From contig JAMCYS010000157.1 in NCBI GenBank assembly GCA_023473795.1, forward strand, positions 1 to 52,911: a stretch of 52,911 nt of DNA. Direction: 5' to 3'. Position 1 is the stretch's first letter. The number at the start of each line of letters is the position of its first letter. Shown in pieces: positions 29,032-37,377 of this stretch. Made by a program: the position numbers and the translations under genes. The notes below the pieces were generated by a model, which did not search any database, was not told the origin of the DNA, and worked only from the letters and a program-made list of their open reading frames with translations. This DNA is from Chloroflexota bacterium (GTDB taxonomy: Bacteria; Chloroflexota; UBA6077; FW602-bin22; JAMCYS01).

Positions 29032-29209
29032 TGGCGACTCCTCTCTTGGCGATTCGCTTCAGAAGCTTGCCTAGATGCGATTCTGCCGGCAGGCGGTAGC
29101 CGCAGCGCGGGCAACAACTCACGCTGCAAGCCCCTGCCAGGGGACAGCCGGCGCAGCCGGCGGAGAGGTTCGGTTCGTACTCGTAACCGCAGAGCGGACA
29201 GCGGGTCAC
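29000..29209 (-). CDS. Small eight-cysteine protein encoded in the feo operon
   Basis: 69 residues. GTG start at 29209 overlaps the stop of the feoB membrane gene (GTGA) and its 3' end overlaps feoA by 32 bases, so it is embedded in a tightly coupled operon. Eight cysteines occur in the first 36 residues: Cys4, 7, 19, 22, 28, 32, 33, 36, read as CPLCGYEYEP, CAGCPLAGAC and CCPRCGY. Two CxxCGY knuckles suggest a zinc ribbon, with a middle CxxC-x5-C that might bind iron or zinc. The basic C-terminus (LGKLLKRIAKRG) follows. Related short cysteine-rich proteins occur beside feo genes in some anaerobes; no function is assigned. A FeoC-like or metallochaperone role is inference. Confidence 0.78.
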   Translation of the reverse strand: MTRCPLCGYEYEPNLSAGCAGCPLAGACSVSCCPRCGYRLPAESHLGKLLKRIAKRGVANGHSAIADRR

Positions 29210-30678
29210 AGGCTCACCCCCAGCGCCGCCAGCGCCACCTTGACGGCAAAGCCGACGGCGAACGAAAACGGGAAGATGAAGGCGGCGATTGCCAGGGCCG
29301 TCTTCAGACCGCGTTCTTTGGCCATCACCGAGAACTGGGCAATACAGGGCAGGAAGAGTGTCAATGTGACCGCCGCCACCACCAGCTGGGCGCCGTTGAG
29401 GGCCCCGTTCTGGGCCAGCTCGTACAGTCCCGCGGCGCCGTAGTCGCGACGGAAGAAGCCAAAGAGGAAGACTACCGCAGCCTGCTGGGGCAGGCCGAGT
29501 AACCGCATCAGCGGCTGCAACGCGCCCACCAGCAGGTCGAAGACGCCGGTCAGCTGGCCAACCCAGATCAGTACGCTGGCGACGACGAATACGGGAAGGA
29601 CCTCCAGGAAGTACCATTCCATGCGAGCATAGGTCTTCAAGAGCACGTTGCGGGGTTGTGGCCAGCGCAGCGGGGGCAGTTCCATGTAGAAACTGGGCTT
29701 CTCGCCGGGCAGGGCGTGGGCTGCCAGAAAGCCGACCAGCGCGAACGTGGCGCCCACGACACCTCCCCAGATGGCCAGAGCCGCCGGGTTGAAGGAGAGT
29801 AACCCAAGCACCACTCCTAGCTGCGCCGAGCAGGGAATCGCCAGAGCCATGAGCAGCGTGGCTATGACCCGCTCGCGCTTGGTCTCCAGGACTCGGGTCA
29901 CAACCGTGGCCATGGTGTCGCAGCCGAAGCCCAGCACCAGCGGGATCACCGCGCGGCCGTTCAGGCCGATAGCCTTGCAGGCCCGGTCGACCAGTAGTGC
30001 CAGGCGCGGGAGATAGCCCGAATCCTCGATGAGCGAGAAGACGAGAAAGAAAGTGCCCACGATCGGCAGGATCAACGCGATGGCGTACGTCAACGCTAGG
30101 GTGATGATCCCGTACTCGCCCACCAACAACGCCTGCAGGGCTGGCCAGGGCACATAAGCGTCGACGAGACGGACCAGCCAGGGGTTGATCACCGTCCCGA
30201 AGAGGTCTTTCTCCAGCAGGCCAACCAGGGTGCCGGCGCCAAACTGGCCGACGAACTTGTAGAGGCCAAAGTAGAGAACCGCCAACATCAGAGGATAGCC
30301 GGTGAGCGGGTGAATAGCCAACCTGCCGAGCAGTTCGCCGAAGTCGCGGCGCTGGCGGGCGGGATAGGTAACGCAGCTTGCCAGGATTCCGGCGGCGGCT
30401 GCCTGCCGGGAGAGCGCAACCGTGTAGGATAGCGGCTCGGGGCTGGTGCTCTGGATCTGGTGCACGATCGTAGCGACATTCTCGGCACCGGCGGGGTCCA
30501 GCCGACGCACTTTGTCGAGTATCTCCGCGTCCCCCTGCAACAGCAACAAAGCGACGGCGCGCGGCGCCAGGCCGTACTCCGCCTGCAGGTGTTCGCTCAG
30601 CCTGTTGATCGCCGCCTCCACCTCCGACCCGTAGTCCGGGCCTTCAGTCTGGGCAGGGCTGGCCAGAGCCACGCTCAT
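29206..30678 (-). CDS. feoB: Ferrous iron transporter FeoB, separate membrane subunit
   Basis: 490 residues covering only the membrane half of FeoB. After a cytoplasmic helical region (about 1-130, with an acidic patch that follows the G domain in fused FeoB) come about nine helices with both Gate motifs: LVLGFGCDTMATVVTR with IPCSAQ, and FLPCIAQFSVM, whose cysteines are proposed iron ligands, plus GFFRRDYGAAGLY. ATG 30678 has GGAGG upstream and lies 35 bases inside the end of the GTPase gene, in another frame. A fused FeoB is about 650-800 residues; here the two products sum to about 700. Confidence 0.93.
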   Translation of the reverse strand: MSVALASPAQTEGPDYGSEVEAAINRLSEHLQAEYGLAPRAVALLLLQGDAEILDKVRRLDPAGAENVATIVHQIQSTSPEPLSYTVALSRQAAAAGILASCVTYPARQRRDFGELLGRLAIHPLTGYPLMLAVLYFGLYKFVGQFGAGTLVGLLEKDLFGTVINPWLVRLVDAYVPWPALQALLVGEYGIITLALTYAIALILPIVGTFFLVFSLIEDSGYLPRLALLVDRACKAIGLNGRAVIPLVLGFGCDTMATVVTRVLETKRERVIATLLMALAIPCSAQLGVVLGLLSFNPAALAIWGGVVGATFALVGFLAAHALPGEKPSFYMELPPLRWPQPRNVLLKTYARMEWYFLEVLPVFVVASVLIWVGQLTGVFDLLVGALQPLMRLLGLPQQAAVVFLFGFFRRDYGAAGLYELAQNGALNGAQLVVAAVTLTLFLPCIAQFSVMAKERGLKTALAIAAFIFPFSFAVGFAVKVALAALGVSL

Positions 30679-31285
30679 AGAGCCGCCTCCTCAGTTCCTC
30701 CAGCCCGCGGCCGCTGGTCGCCGTCGTGCCCACGACCGGCGTGCCCAGCCGCCGTTCCAAAGCCTCCAGATCGAGCTTGATGCCGAGGCGCTCTGCCTCG
30801 TCCATCAGGTTCAGATTGAGTACGACCGGCAGGCCTGCCTCTAGCAGCTGTAGGGTGAACGGCAGCATGCGCTCGAGGTTCTTGGCGTCCACGACGTGCA
30901 GTACTACCGCCAGCCTCTCAGAGATTAGAATCGACCGGGCCACGCGTTCCTCCTCCGTGATTGGCAGGAGCGAGTACATTCCGGGCGTGTCTACCACCTC
31001 GAACGTCAGGTCTCCCAACCTAGCGCGCCCTCGGGCAACCTCAACCGTCGTGCCGGGGTAGTTGGAGACGGCCGCGTACTGGCCTGTGAGGCGCCCGAAG
31101 GTGACGCTCTTACCGACGTTGGGGCTGCCGACGAGGGCAATGATCGGCAAGCCGCTCGCCTCAGTCCTGGCAGGCGGGCAACAGGCGGCCGCGGCCCGCC
31201 TCTGGGGCAGCAACCGCCGGACGGTGTCTCGCCAGCTGACGGCCGGGTCACCGGGCGCTGTGGTTGCTGTGGATGCCTGAGCCAT
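30644..31285 (-). CDS. Ferrous iron transporter FeoB, separate GTPase subunit
   Basis: 213 residues from ATG 31285, chosen because GGGGGTGG lies upstream; an open frame to 31369 would start inside the operator and upstream of the transcription start. G1 GSPNVGKS at about 53-60, G2 YPGTTVE, G3 VDTPGMYSL, G4 NLMDE and G5 TATSGRG are all present, so GTP binding should be intact. A Cys-Cys pair near 35-36 precedes the G domain. It is the first gene of the operon and would gate iron uptake by the separately encoded membrane subunit. The proteins are out of frame with each other, so this is a true split, not a mere start-codon choice; a sequencing frameshift is unlikely given the ribosome site of the second gene. 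Confidence 0.92.
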   Translation of the reverse strand: MAQASTATTAPGDPAVSWRDTVRRLLPQRRAAAACCPPARTEASGLPIIALVGSPNVGKSVTFGRLTGQYAAVSNYPGTTVEVARGRARLGDLTFEVVDTPGMYSLLPITEEERVARSILISERLAVVLHVVDAKNLERMLPFTLQLLEAGLPVVLNLNLMDEAERLGIKLDLEALERRLGTPVVGTTATSGRGLEELRRRLYERGSGQPCPD

Positions 31286-31362
31286 AAGCGCCACCCCCAG
31301 AGTTGACTGTAGCGGTCTGTCGGCCATCCCCGGGTAGAGAAGGCCACTGACCACATCCGCCG

Positions 31363-31393
31363 TTAGCATAAGCTAATAGCCGCGATATGTCAA
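31363..31393 (-). promoter_or_regulatory. feo promoter with palindromic operator over the -10 box
   Basis: Minus strand: TTGACA at 31393-31388, a 17-bp spacer and TATGCT at 31370-31365. The palindrome TTAGCTTATGCTAA (31376-31363; arms TTAGC and GCTAA) covers the -10 box. Its half sites resemble DtxR/IdeR/MntR-class operators, so iron-dependent repression is the natural reading; the regulator itself is not in the window. Confidence 0.75.
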
Positions 31394-31483
31394 TGCAAAG
31401 ATAGAGAGATTCCGGTATTCGCCTGGGGTTCAATGGGACGGTCGGAGGAGCGAGGGGCCGGGCGCAACCAGCCCCTCGCTGAG

Positions 31484-31810
31484 CTAGGCGTTGCCCTGGC
31501 GCCGCCAGGCGGCCAGGGAGGGAAAAATACTGTGGCCTCGGGAGACACGCAGTGGCTCCGCGTACCAGTCGGCCACGGTGTCACGCCAGCGCAGGAAATG
31601 AGGGGTCTCTTTATGGCGCTGGTGGGCCGCCTGGTCCTCGTACACTTCGTAGAGATGCAGGCGGTTGGGGTCTGCTTCGTCCGCCGTGACGTCGAAGCGA
31701 TAGACCCCCGGCTCGATTTCGATGGAGACGCGGGCGTCGTCGAGGAGCGCCGCGAGGAAGTCCTCGCGCCGCTCTGGCTTGATCCGGAGCGTGGCGATCA
31801 CTACGTACAC
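31484..31810 (-). CDS. Antibiotic biosynthesis monooxygenase-fold protein
   Basis: 108 residues from GTG 31810, chosen for the AAGGAGA site 6 bases upstream. A ferredoxin-like ABM domain is visible: VYVVIATLRIKPERREDFLAAL, IEIEPGVYRFDV, HLYEVYEDQAAHQRHKETPHFLRW. Relatives include YgiN-type quinol monooxygenases and small heme-degrading or LsrG-like proteins; the sequence does not decide between them. It sits 18 bases after pheT on the same strand and may be cotranscribed from the T-box-controlled pheS promoter. Confidence 0.82.
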   Translation of the reverse strand: MYVVIATLRIKPERREDFLAALLDDARVSIEIEPGVYRFDVTADEADPNRLHLYEVYEDQAAHQRHKETPHFLRWRDTVADWYAEPLRVSRGHSIFPSLAAWRRQGNA

Positions 31811-31828
31811 CGAGCTTCTCCTTCCCAA

Positions 31829-34384
31829 CTAACCTTGGCTGCCCTCGCCGCGAATGCGGGCGCCAAGTTCGCGAACGAGGCTCTCCTCGATGCGTTTGTG
31901 CACCGTGCGCACCTCCTCATCGGTGAGAGTGTGATCCGACGATTGGTAGGTCAGCGAGTAGGCCAGGCTCTTCTTGCCCTCTGGGATCGGCTTGCCGGCG
32001 TAGAGGTCGAAGAGCCGTATGCCGCGCAGCAGCTCGCCCCCGGCGAGGCGAATCTGCCGCTCCACGCCGGCATTGGCCAACCCCTCGTCTACCACCACCG
32101 CTATGTCCTGGTTCACCGGGGGGTACTTGAGCAGCGGTTGGTAGATGCGGTCGCTCTCCGCCATCGCCATCGTGCGCGCCAGGTCGAGCGCGGCCAGGTA
32201 GACCCGCTGGCCGGTGATGTCGAAGTTCTCGGCCACCTCACGATTGACCTCGCCTAGGATGCCCAACACGTCTGCCGCCCGCGGCCAGGCCGGATCCGCG
32301 TTGGGCTGGCCCAGAACCACAAGAGCGGCTCGCGCTGGGTGAAAGATGGGATGGACCACCGGCACGTAGGACACATCGCCTAACCCGAAGCGGGCCAGCA
32401 GGGCCCCCACGACGCCCTTCAGGTCGAGGAAATCGGTCGCCACCCGCTGACCCAGGGCGCGGCCCGAGCGATAGCCGCCCAGGGCGATGGTGGCCACCCG
32501 CCGTTCCTCCGGCAGGTCGTCCGGCCGGGGCAGGAAGATGCGGCCAATCTCGAAGAGATCGACGTCTTGGTCCTGGTGGCGCAGGTTGGCCCGCAATGTC
32601 TCCAACATAGTGCCCATGGCGGTGGTGCGCAGGGTGTCCGACTCGCTGGCCAACGGATTCACCAGTTGCAGCGGTTCCACCGCGCCCGAGACCAGGGCCG
32701 GATCGACGATCGCCGGCAGCGGCTCGGCCAGCGGCCGGTAAGCGTCGCCGTTGCCGGCCTGAACTAGTACCTCTGGCTTGTCCTGCCCCGGCGGCAGCAG
32801 TCTGGCCAGTCGCTGGCGGCTGGTCAAGGAGTAGAAGATGCACTCCGCCAGGCCGGAGCCAACCAACGCCTGGCGCGCCACCGCTTCCCAGTGGCGCTGC
32901 AGGTTGATCTGTTGCGGTGGCAACCCCGACGGCAAGAGCCGGTCGGGGATGTGCTCGTAGCCGTCGATGCGCGCCACTTCTTCCACCAGGTCGGCGGGCT
33001 GGGTGACGTCGACGCGGTAGGGTGGTACCGTGACCAGCAAGTCGCCGTCTTGGGGTTGAACGGCGAACTCGAGCGCTTCGAGAATCCGGATGACCCTTTC
33101 CTTGCCCGGGTCGTAGCCCAGCAGCCGCTGCACCTCGCCGGCCGGCAGCAGCACCTGTCGCTCCGGCAGGGGGTTGGGATAGACGTCGATGATTCCCGGC
33201 GCCACTTCGCCGCCCGCCAGTTCGTGCATCAGGCGCATCGAGCGTTCCAACGCGGGCACGGTGAGTTCCGGTGGCAGTCCCTTCTCGAAGCGCCGAGAGG
33301 CTTCCGTGGGGAGGGCGAGGGCCCGCGCCGTGCGGCGGTTGTTGATTGGGTTAAAAGTAGCTGCCTCCAGCAGAATGTCGCGCGTGTCGTCGCGAATCTC
33401 CGTGTTGGCGCCGCCCATCACGCCGGCCAGGCCAATGCCCCGCTCGACATCGGCGATGAGCAGCATGTCTGGTTCCAGCTGGCGCTCCACCCCATCGAGG
33501 GTCACCAGCGTCTCGCCCGGATGGGCGCGGCGCACGATTATGTGGTGATCGGCAACCAGGCGCAGGTCGAAGGCGTGCAGGGGCTGGCCCATCTCCAGCA
33601 TTACATAATTGGTGACATCCACGACGTTGCTGATCGGCCGGACCCCGGCGGCTGTCAACCGCTCCTGTAGCCAACGTGGCGAGGGGCCCATCTTGACGCC
33701 GCGGATGACCATCGCCGAGTAGCGCGGGCAGAGGTCGGGGTCGAGGACGTCGACCCTGGCCAGCTCGTGCACGTCGGGCCCGGCGGTGGGTACCTCCAGC
33801 GGTGGGTAGCGCAGCCACTGCGCGGTGAGGGCCGCCACCTCTCGGCCCACGCCAAGCAGCGAGAGCGCGTCGGAGCGGTTGGGCGTGACGCTGATGTCGA
33901 AGATAGCCTCGCCCAGTTCCTCCCGCAGCGGCGCCCCCATGCGGGCGTCCGGCGGCAGGATGAGAATGCCCGTGTGTTCCTCGCCCAGCCCCAGTTCCTT
34001 GGCTGAGCACACCATGCCTTCGGAGACGATTCCTCGCAGCTTGCTCGGCTTGAGGGTGATCAGCTTCGGCTCATCCGAATGGCCGTCGATCAGGCGAGCC
34101 CCCACCAGCGCCACCGGCACCTTGTCGCCCACCTGCAGATTGAAGGCGCCAGTGACAACGGTGATGGTGCCGAGGCCGTAGTCGGCGCTGACCAGCTGCA
34201 GTCTGTCGGCGTTGGGATGGGGCTTCAGTTCCAGAACCTGGCCGACATAGACGTCATGCCAGTCGGCCCCGACTTGAATGACCTCTTCCACTTCCAGCCC
34301 GGCCATCGTCAGCCGGTGAGCCAACTCATCCGGGGGCAGAGTAACGTCCACGTAGTCGCGCAGCCACTTCAAAGGTACTCTCAT
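31829..34384 (-). CDS. pheT: Phenylalanyl-tRNA synthetase beta subunit
   Basis: 851 residues, slightly longer than usual. N-terminal EMAP-type tRNA-binding domain (YVGQVLELKPHPNADRLQLV), B3/4 editing domain, B5 domain (near 400-480), the catalytic-like core and a C-terminal FDX-ACB anticodon-binding domain (YPPVNQDIAVVVDEG to the end) follow in order. It pairs with PheS as an alpha2-beta2 enzyme that charges tRNA-Phe and hydrolyses Tyr-tRNA-Phe. It lies 13 bases after pheS. Confidence 0.97.
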   Translation of the reverse strand: MRVPLKWLRDYVDVTLPPDELAHRLTMAGLEVEEVIQVGADWHDVYVGQVLELKPHPNADRLQLVSADYGLGTITVVTGAFNLQVGDKVPVALVGARLIDGHSDEPKLITLKPSKLRGIVSEGMVCSAKELGLGEEHTGILILPPDARMGAPLREELGEAIFDISVTPNRSDALSLLGVGREVAALTAQWLRYPPLEVPTAGPDVHELARVDVLDPDLCPRYSAMVIRGVKMGPSPRWLQERLTAAGVRPISNVVDVTNYVMLEMGQPLHAFDLRLVADHHIIVRRAHPGETLVTLDGVERQLEPDMLLIADVERGIGLAGVMGGANTEIRDDTRDILLEAATFNPINNRRTARALALPTEASRRFEKGLPPELTVPALERSMRLMHELAGGEVAPGIIDVYPNPLPERQVLLPAGEVQRLLGYDPGKERVIRILEALEFAVQPQDGDLLVTVPPYRVDVTQPADLVEEVARIDGYEHIPDRLLPSGLPPQQINLQRHWEAVARQALVGSGLAECIFYSLTSRQRLARLLPPGQDKPEVLVQAGNGDAYRPLAEPLPAIVDPALVSGAVEPLQLVNPLASESDTLRTTAMGTMLETLRANLRHQDQDVDLFEIGRIFLPRPDDLPEERRVATIALGGYRSGRALGQRVATDFLDLKGVVGALLARFGLGDVSYVPVVHPIFHPARAALVVLGQPNADPAWPRAADVLGILGEVNREVAENFDITGQRVYLAALDLARTMAMAESDRIYQPLLKYPPVNQDIAVVVDEGLANAGVERQIRLAGGELLRGIRLFDLYAGKPIPEGKKSLAYSLTYQSSDHTLTDEEVRTVHKRIEESLVRELGARIRGEGSQG

Positions 34385-34397
34385 TGCCCCTCAACTC

Positions 34398-35432
34398 CTA
34401 CTTGAACTGGCGCAGGAAGCGCAGGTCGTTGGCATAGAACAGCCGGATGTCGTCGATGCCGTACTTGAGGATAGCGATCCGTTCGACGCCGATACCGAAG
34501 GCGAAACCGCTGTAGACCGACGGGTCGTAACCCACGCCGGCCAGCACCTTGGGATGCACCATGCCAGCGCCCATGATCTCCAGCCAGCCGTTGCCGCACA
34601 GCCGGCAGCCCACGCCGCCGCACTGGAAGCAGCTGATGGCCATCTCCACCCCCGGTTCTACGAAGGGGAAGTAGTCACAGCGAAAGCGCACCTTGCGTTC
34701 GGCCCCGAACATTTCGCGGGCGAAGGCTGAGAGCACGCCCTTCAGGTCGGCCATCGTGACGTTCTTATCCACCGCCAGACCCTCGACCTGGAAGAACTCG
34801 GATTCGTGGGTCGCGTCCGTGGCCTCGTAACGGTAGACCCTACCCGGGACAACCACCCGCACGGGCGGGCGCACCTTCTCCATCACTCGCACCTGGTTGG
34901 GCGAGGTGTGGGTGCGCAGCAGGATCTCCCCGGGCCGCCCCTTGCTTTGCACGTAGAAGGTGTCCCACATGTCGCGGGCCGGATGGTCCTTGGGTATGTT
35001 GAGGGCCTCGAAGTTGTAGTAGTCCCACTCCACGTCCGGACCTTCCGCCACCTGGAAACCCATGGCCGCGAAGGAGTCCAGGACCTCCTTGAGGACGCGG
35101 GTGGTGGGATGCACCTGGCCGAGACTGGGCTGGCGCCCGGGCAGGGTGACGTCAACCCGCTCCGCCTCGGCCGCCCGGCGCAGGGCGACCCGCCGTTCTA
35201 CCTCCAAGCGTGCCGCCAGCGCCAGTTCCAGGGCGACCTTCACCTCGTTGGCCTTCTGACCGACGAGGGGCCGTTCGGCCGGCGGCAGCGCTCCCAGCTG
35301 GCGCAGCACAGTGGTCAGCTGCCCTTTCTTGCCAAGATAGGCGACCCGCCAAGCCTCCGTGGCCTCGGCGTCGTCCGCGGCCGCCAGGTCCTTCAGGGCG
35401 CGTGCCTTGATTTCCGCCAATTGGTCTATCAT
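34398..35432 (-). CDS. pheS: Phenylalanyl-tRNA synthetase alpha subunit
   Basis: 344 residues from ATG 35432, which has GAGGAGG upstream; the frame is open to 35624 but that stretch is the T-box leader. N-terminal coiled coil (about 1-85) that binds tRNA, then the class II core: motif 2 region YRYEATDATHESEFFQVEG, FRCDYFPFVEPGVEM, and motif 3 in GFAFGIGVERIAILKYGI. A CFQCGGVGCRLCG stretch carries four cysteines, as in some PheS proteins. Expression is predicted to be controlled by tRNA-Phe charging through the leader. Confidence 0.97.
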   Translation of the reverse strand: MIDQLAEIKARALKDLAAADDAEATEAWRVAYLGKKGQLTTVLRQLGALPPAERPLVGQKANEVKVALELALAARLEVERRVALRRAAEAERVDVTLPGRQPSLGQVHPTTRVLKEVLDSFAAMGFQVAEGPDVEWDYYNFEALNIPKDHPARDMWDTFYVQSKGRPGEILLRTHTSPNQVRVMEKVRPPVRVVVPGRVYRYEATDATHESEFFQVEGLAVDKNVTMADLKGVLSAFAREMFGAERKVRFRCDYFPFVEPGVEMAISCFQCGGVGCRLCGNGWLEIMGAGMVHPKVLAGVGYDPSVYSGFAFGIGVERIAILKYGIDDIRLFYANDLRFLRQFK

Positions 35433-35515
35433 GTGTTCCTCCTCTGCCGCGGGCCCGCGCCCGGGTTGTCCCTCGCGACCTGCCGCATGGCCGCCGGGGG
35501 CGGGACGGCCGCGGG

Positions 35516-35695
35516 CCAAATAAAAACCGCAACTTCGCCAGGGGCGAAGGTGCGGTCTCCGCGGTACCACCCTGTTGTCCCAACGGCAGGCGTCGGGACA
35601 CTCGTTACCCGGCCTGGTCTTCACCCTCTTTGAGGTCGGTCAAATGCGAGGGCCTTCGTTGCAGCCACGCTGTAGGCAACCCTCACCCTAGACCG
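35516..35695 (-). promoter_or_regulatory. T-box riboswitch of pheS-pheT
   Basis: The T-box core AGGGTGGTACCGCG lies at 35573-35560 on the minus strand and would pair with the acceptor end of uncharged tRNA. Upstream, CGGTC (35695-35691) pairs with GACCG (35641-35637) as the base of Stem I, and GAGGG with CCCTC above an internal loop that reads GCAUUUG; UUU, a Phe codon followed by a purine, is the likely specifier. Stem I is short, about 60 bases, without room for the usual distal platform. GTCCC/GGGAC forms the Stem III-like hairpin. The terminator is listed separately. Confidence 0.9.
35517..35556 (-). terminator. T-box-regulated intrinsic terminator
   Basis: A 14-bp stem with one mismatch (ACCGCA-C-CUUCGCC with GGCGAAG-U-UGCGGU, loop of 3) is followed by UUUUUAUUU. 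Its 5' arm begins 4 bases past the T-box core, the standard geometry for attenuation control. Confidence 0.9.
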
Positions 35696-35736
35696 TTTCC
35701 CCAATCGGGGATGCAGCTGGGCGACGGGGCCGTCGG

Positions 35737-35919
35737 TACGTAGGGGCGGGGCTCTGTCCCCGCCCGCCAGGGCCCCACAGGACCGAAGCTCCTTCTCCCA
35801 AAGGAAGAAGGAACCGCGGCTGCGGCCGCCCCCCTTCGCTTCGCTGCGGGGGACTTCGCCTGCGGGCCGGTACGCGAAGTCCCTGCACCGCAGTGCAGGG
35901 GGAGCCCGGCCCCTACGGT
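35737..35919. repeat. Highly structured MITE-like intergenic element
   Basis: Terminal inverted repeats CGTAGGGGC (35739-35747) and GCCCCTACG (35909-35917) enclose nested hairpins: GGGCGGGG/CCCCGCCC at 35744-35765, TCCTTCT/AGAAGGA near 35790, GGGACTTCG/CGAAGTCCC at 35850-35883 and CCCTGCAC/GTGCAGGG at 35881-35900. No ORF with protein-like composition is seen. Repeats with GTAGGGGC ends are common non-autonomous elements in several bacterial phyla; whether this one is multicopy here is not visible. The rest of 35920-36170 holds only GC-rich hairpins, the clearest GCCCTCC-CT-GGAGGGC at 36095-36110. Confidence 0.55.
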
Positions 35920-36170
35920 TCCTGGCCTGATCGCCTTCCCCGTCAGCATCACCCCACAAGGGACAACAGAAGGTACGGCCGGTGCTCGATAATGGTGAGC
36001 GGCCAGAGCAGCCTACTCGCGCTTGCTTTCAGCTGTCGGCTCAGGAGTGAATTTGGGCGACCCCCGACCCGGGCGGGCTCTCAGTCCTAGACCCGCCCTC
36101 CCTGGAGGGCTGTTGCCGCTTACTCTCTCCATCGTCGCCTATGTGATATGGGTTTGTGCAATCGTTCGTC

Positions 36171-36962
36171 TCAGGCGGTGCGCAGCAGCCTCTGCCGCAG
36201 CGCCTCAAACAGTATCACGGCCGCCGCGACAGCGGCGTTCAGAGACTCGGTCGGCCCCTGCATTGGGATCGTGACCTTGCCATCGGCCCGGTCGCGCGCC
36301 TCCCGCCCAGGACCGTTGGCCTCGCCGCCCACGATCAAAGCGCTGGGCCGGCGCCAATCGATCTCGTAGTAGGCTCTACCCTCGCCGGCTTCCGCTAGCC
36401 ACACTGTGCGTCCCGCGAGCTGCGCGTCGATCTGATCCCAATCGCCAGTCAGCAGCGGTAGCCGGAAGTGGGCGCCCATCCCGGCGCGCACCACCTTGGG
36501 CGCGAAAGCATCGGTCGTGCCCGGCGCCAGCAGCACCGGTCGCGCGCCCGCGGCCTCCGCCGTTCTCAGGATGGTCCCCAGGTTGCCCGGGTCGGCGACG
36601 CCGTCCACTACCAGTGCCGTCTGGCCATCTGAATCGACGGCGAGCGGCTCCGGCAGCGGTAGCGCCGCTACTACCCCCTGCGGGGTGACGGTCTCGGCGG
36701 CGGCGCGCAACGCCCGCGGCGAGGCCGGCCAAAAACCGATTTGCGCCAGGCGACCGAGGAGGGCCGTGCCCCGCGGCGTGCGGGTCAAGGCTTTCTCGTC
36801 GGCGAGGATCAGGTCCGGTCGCCAACCGGCATCGAGGGCTTCCTCCAACAGGCGGACGCCCTCGACCAGAAAATGGCGAGCCCTCTGGCGGCCTTGCGGG
36901 TCGCGCAGAGAGCGCAGGTACTTGACTTTCTCATTATCTGGGCTGCTGATGGCCTCGGCCAT
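36171..36962 (-). CDS. SpoU/TrmH-family RNA 2'-O-methyltransferase
   Basis: 263 residues from ATG 36962; the frame is open to 37034 but that would overlap rplT. N-terminal substrate-binding domain (KVKYLRSLRDPQGRQRARHFLVEGVRLLEEAL) and SPOUT knot domain with VDGVADPGNLGTILRTAEA, VLLAPGTTDAFAPKVVRAGMG and LNAAVAAAVILFEALRQ. Methylates a ribose 2'-OH of rRNA or tRNA using SAM. Target site cannot be named. It lies 25 bases after rplT, a common placement for a YsgA/TrmH-like gene beside rpmI-rplT. Confidence 0.92.
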   Translation of the reverse strand: MAEAISSPDNEKVKYLRSLRDPQGRQRARHFLVEGVRLLEEALDAGWRPDLILADEKALTRTPRGTALLGRLAQIGFWPASPRALRAAAETVTPQGVVAALPLPEPLAVDSDGQTALVVDGVADPGNLGTILRTAEAAGARPVLLAPGTTDAFAPKVVRAGMGAHFRLPLLTGDWDQIDAQLAGRTVWLAEAGEGRAYYEIDWRRPSALIVGGEANGPGREARDRADGKVTIPMQGPTESLNAAVAAAVILFEALRQRLLRTA

Positions 36963-36987
36963 CGCCCTTGGTGAGCGGGCAGCCGGC

Positions 36988-37350
36988 CTAGGCCGGCTGC
37001 AAGGCTTGCTTAGCCATGGCCACGACCTGGGCAAAAGCGGCCTGGTCGGATACGGCTAGGTCGGCGAGTACCTTGCGGTCGAGCTCGACGCCGGCCCGGT
37101 TGAGCCCGTTGATAAGCTTGCTGTAGGTGAGCCCTTCCAGCCGCGCGGCGGCGTTGATGCGCTGGATCCACAGCTCGCGGAAATCGCCCTTGCGGTCCCG
37201 CCTATCGCGGGTTGCGTAGCTGAGGGCGTGCAGCATCGCCTCGTTCGCCCGGCGGAATAGAGTACTATTGGTGCCTCTCTGCCCCTTGGTCTGGGCGAGC
37301 ACTTTGTTGTGCCGGTGTCGGGCGGTCACACCCCTCTTGATTCTGGCCAA
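36988..37350 (-). CDS. rplT: 50S ribosomal protein L20
   Basis: 120 residues, the usual length. Strongly basic, with the family blocks [62 protein letters not shown] and [24 protein letters not shown]. Needed for early 50S assembly. It follows rpmI by 27 bases in the conserved rpmI-rplT pair; infC, which often comes first, is absent here. Confidence 0.98.
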   Translation of the reverse strand: MARIKRGVTARHRHNKVLAQTKGQRGTNSTLFRRANEAMLHALSYATRDRRDRKGDFRELWIQRINAAARLEGLTYSKLINGLNRAGVELDRKVLADLAVSDQAAFAQVVAMAKQALQPA

Positions 37351-37377
37351 CGGAATACCCTCCTGGCGAAAACGCGC

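Noticed and set aside
35433-35959. Overlapping open frames between pheS and the MITE-like element
   Set aside because: They run through the T-box, terminator and hairpins and have no protein-like features.
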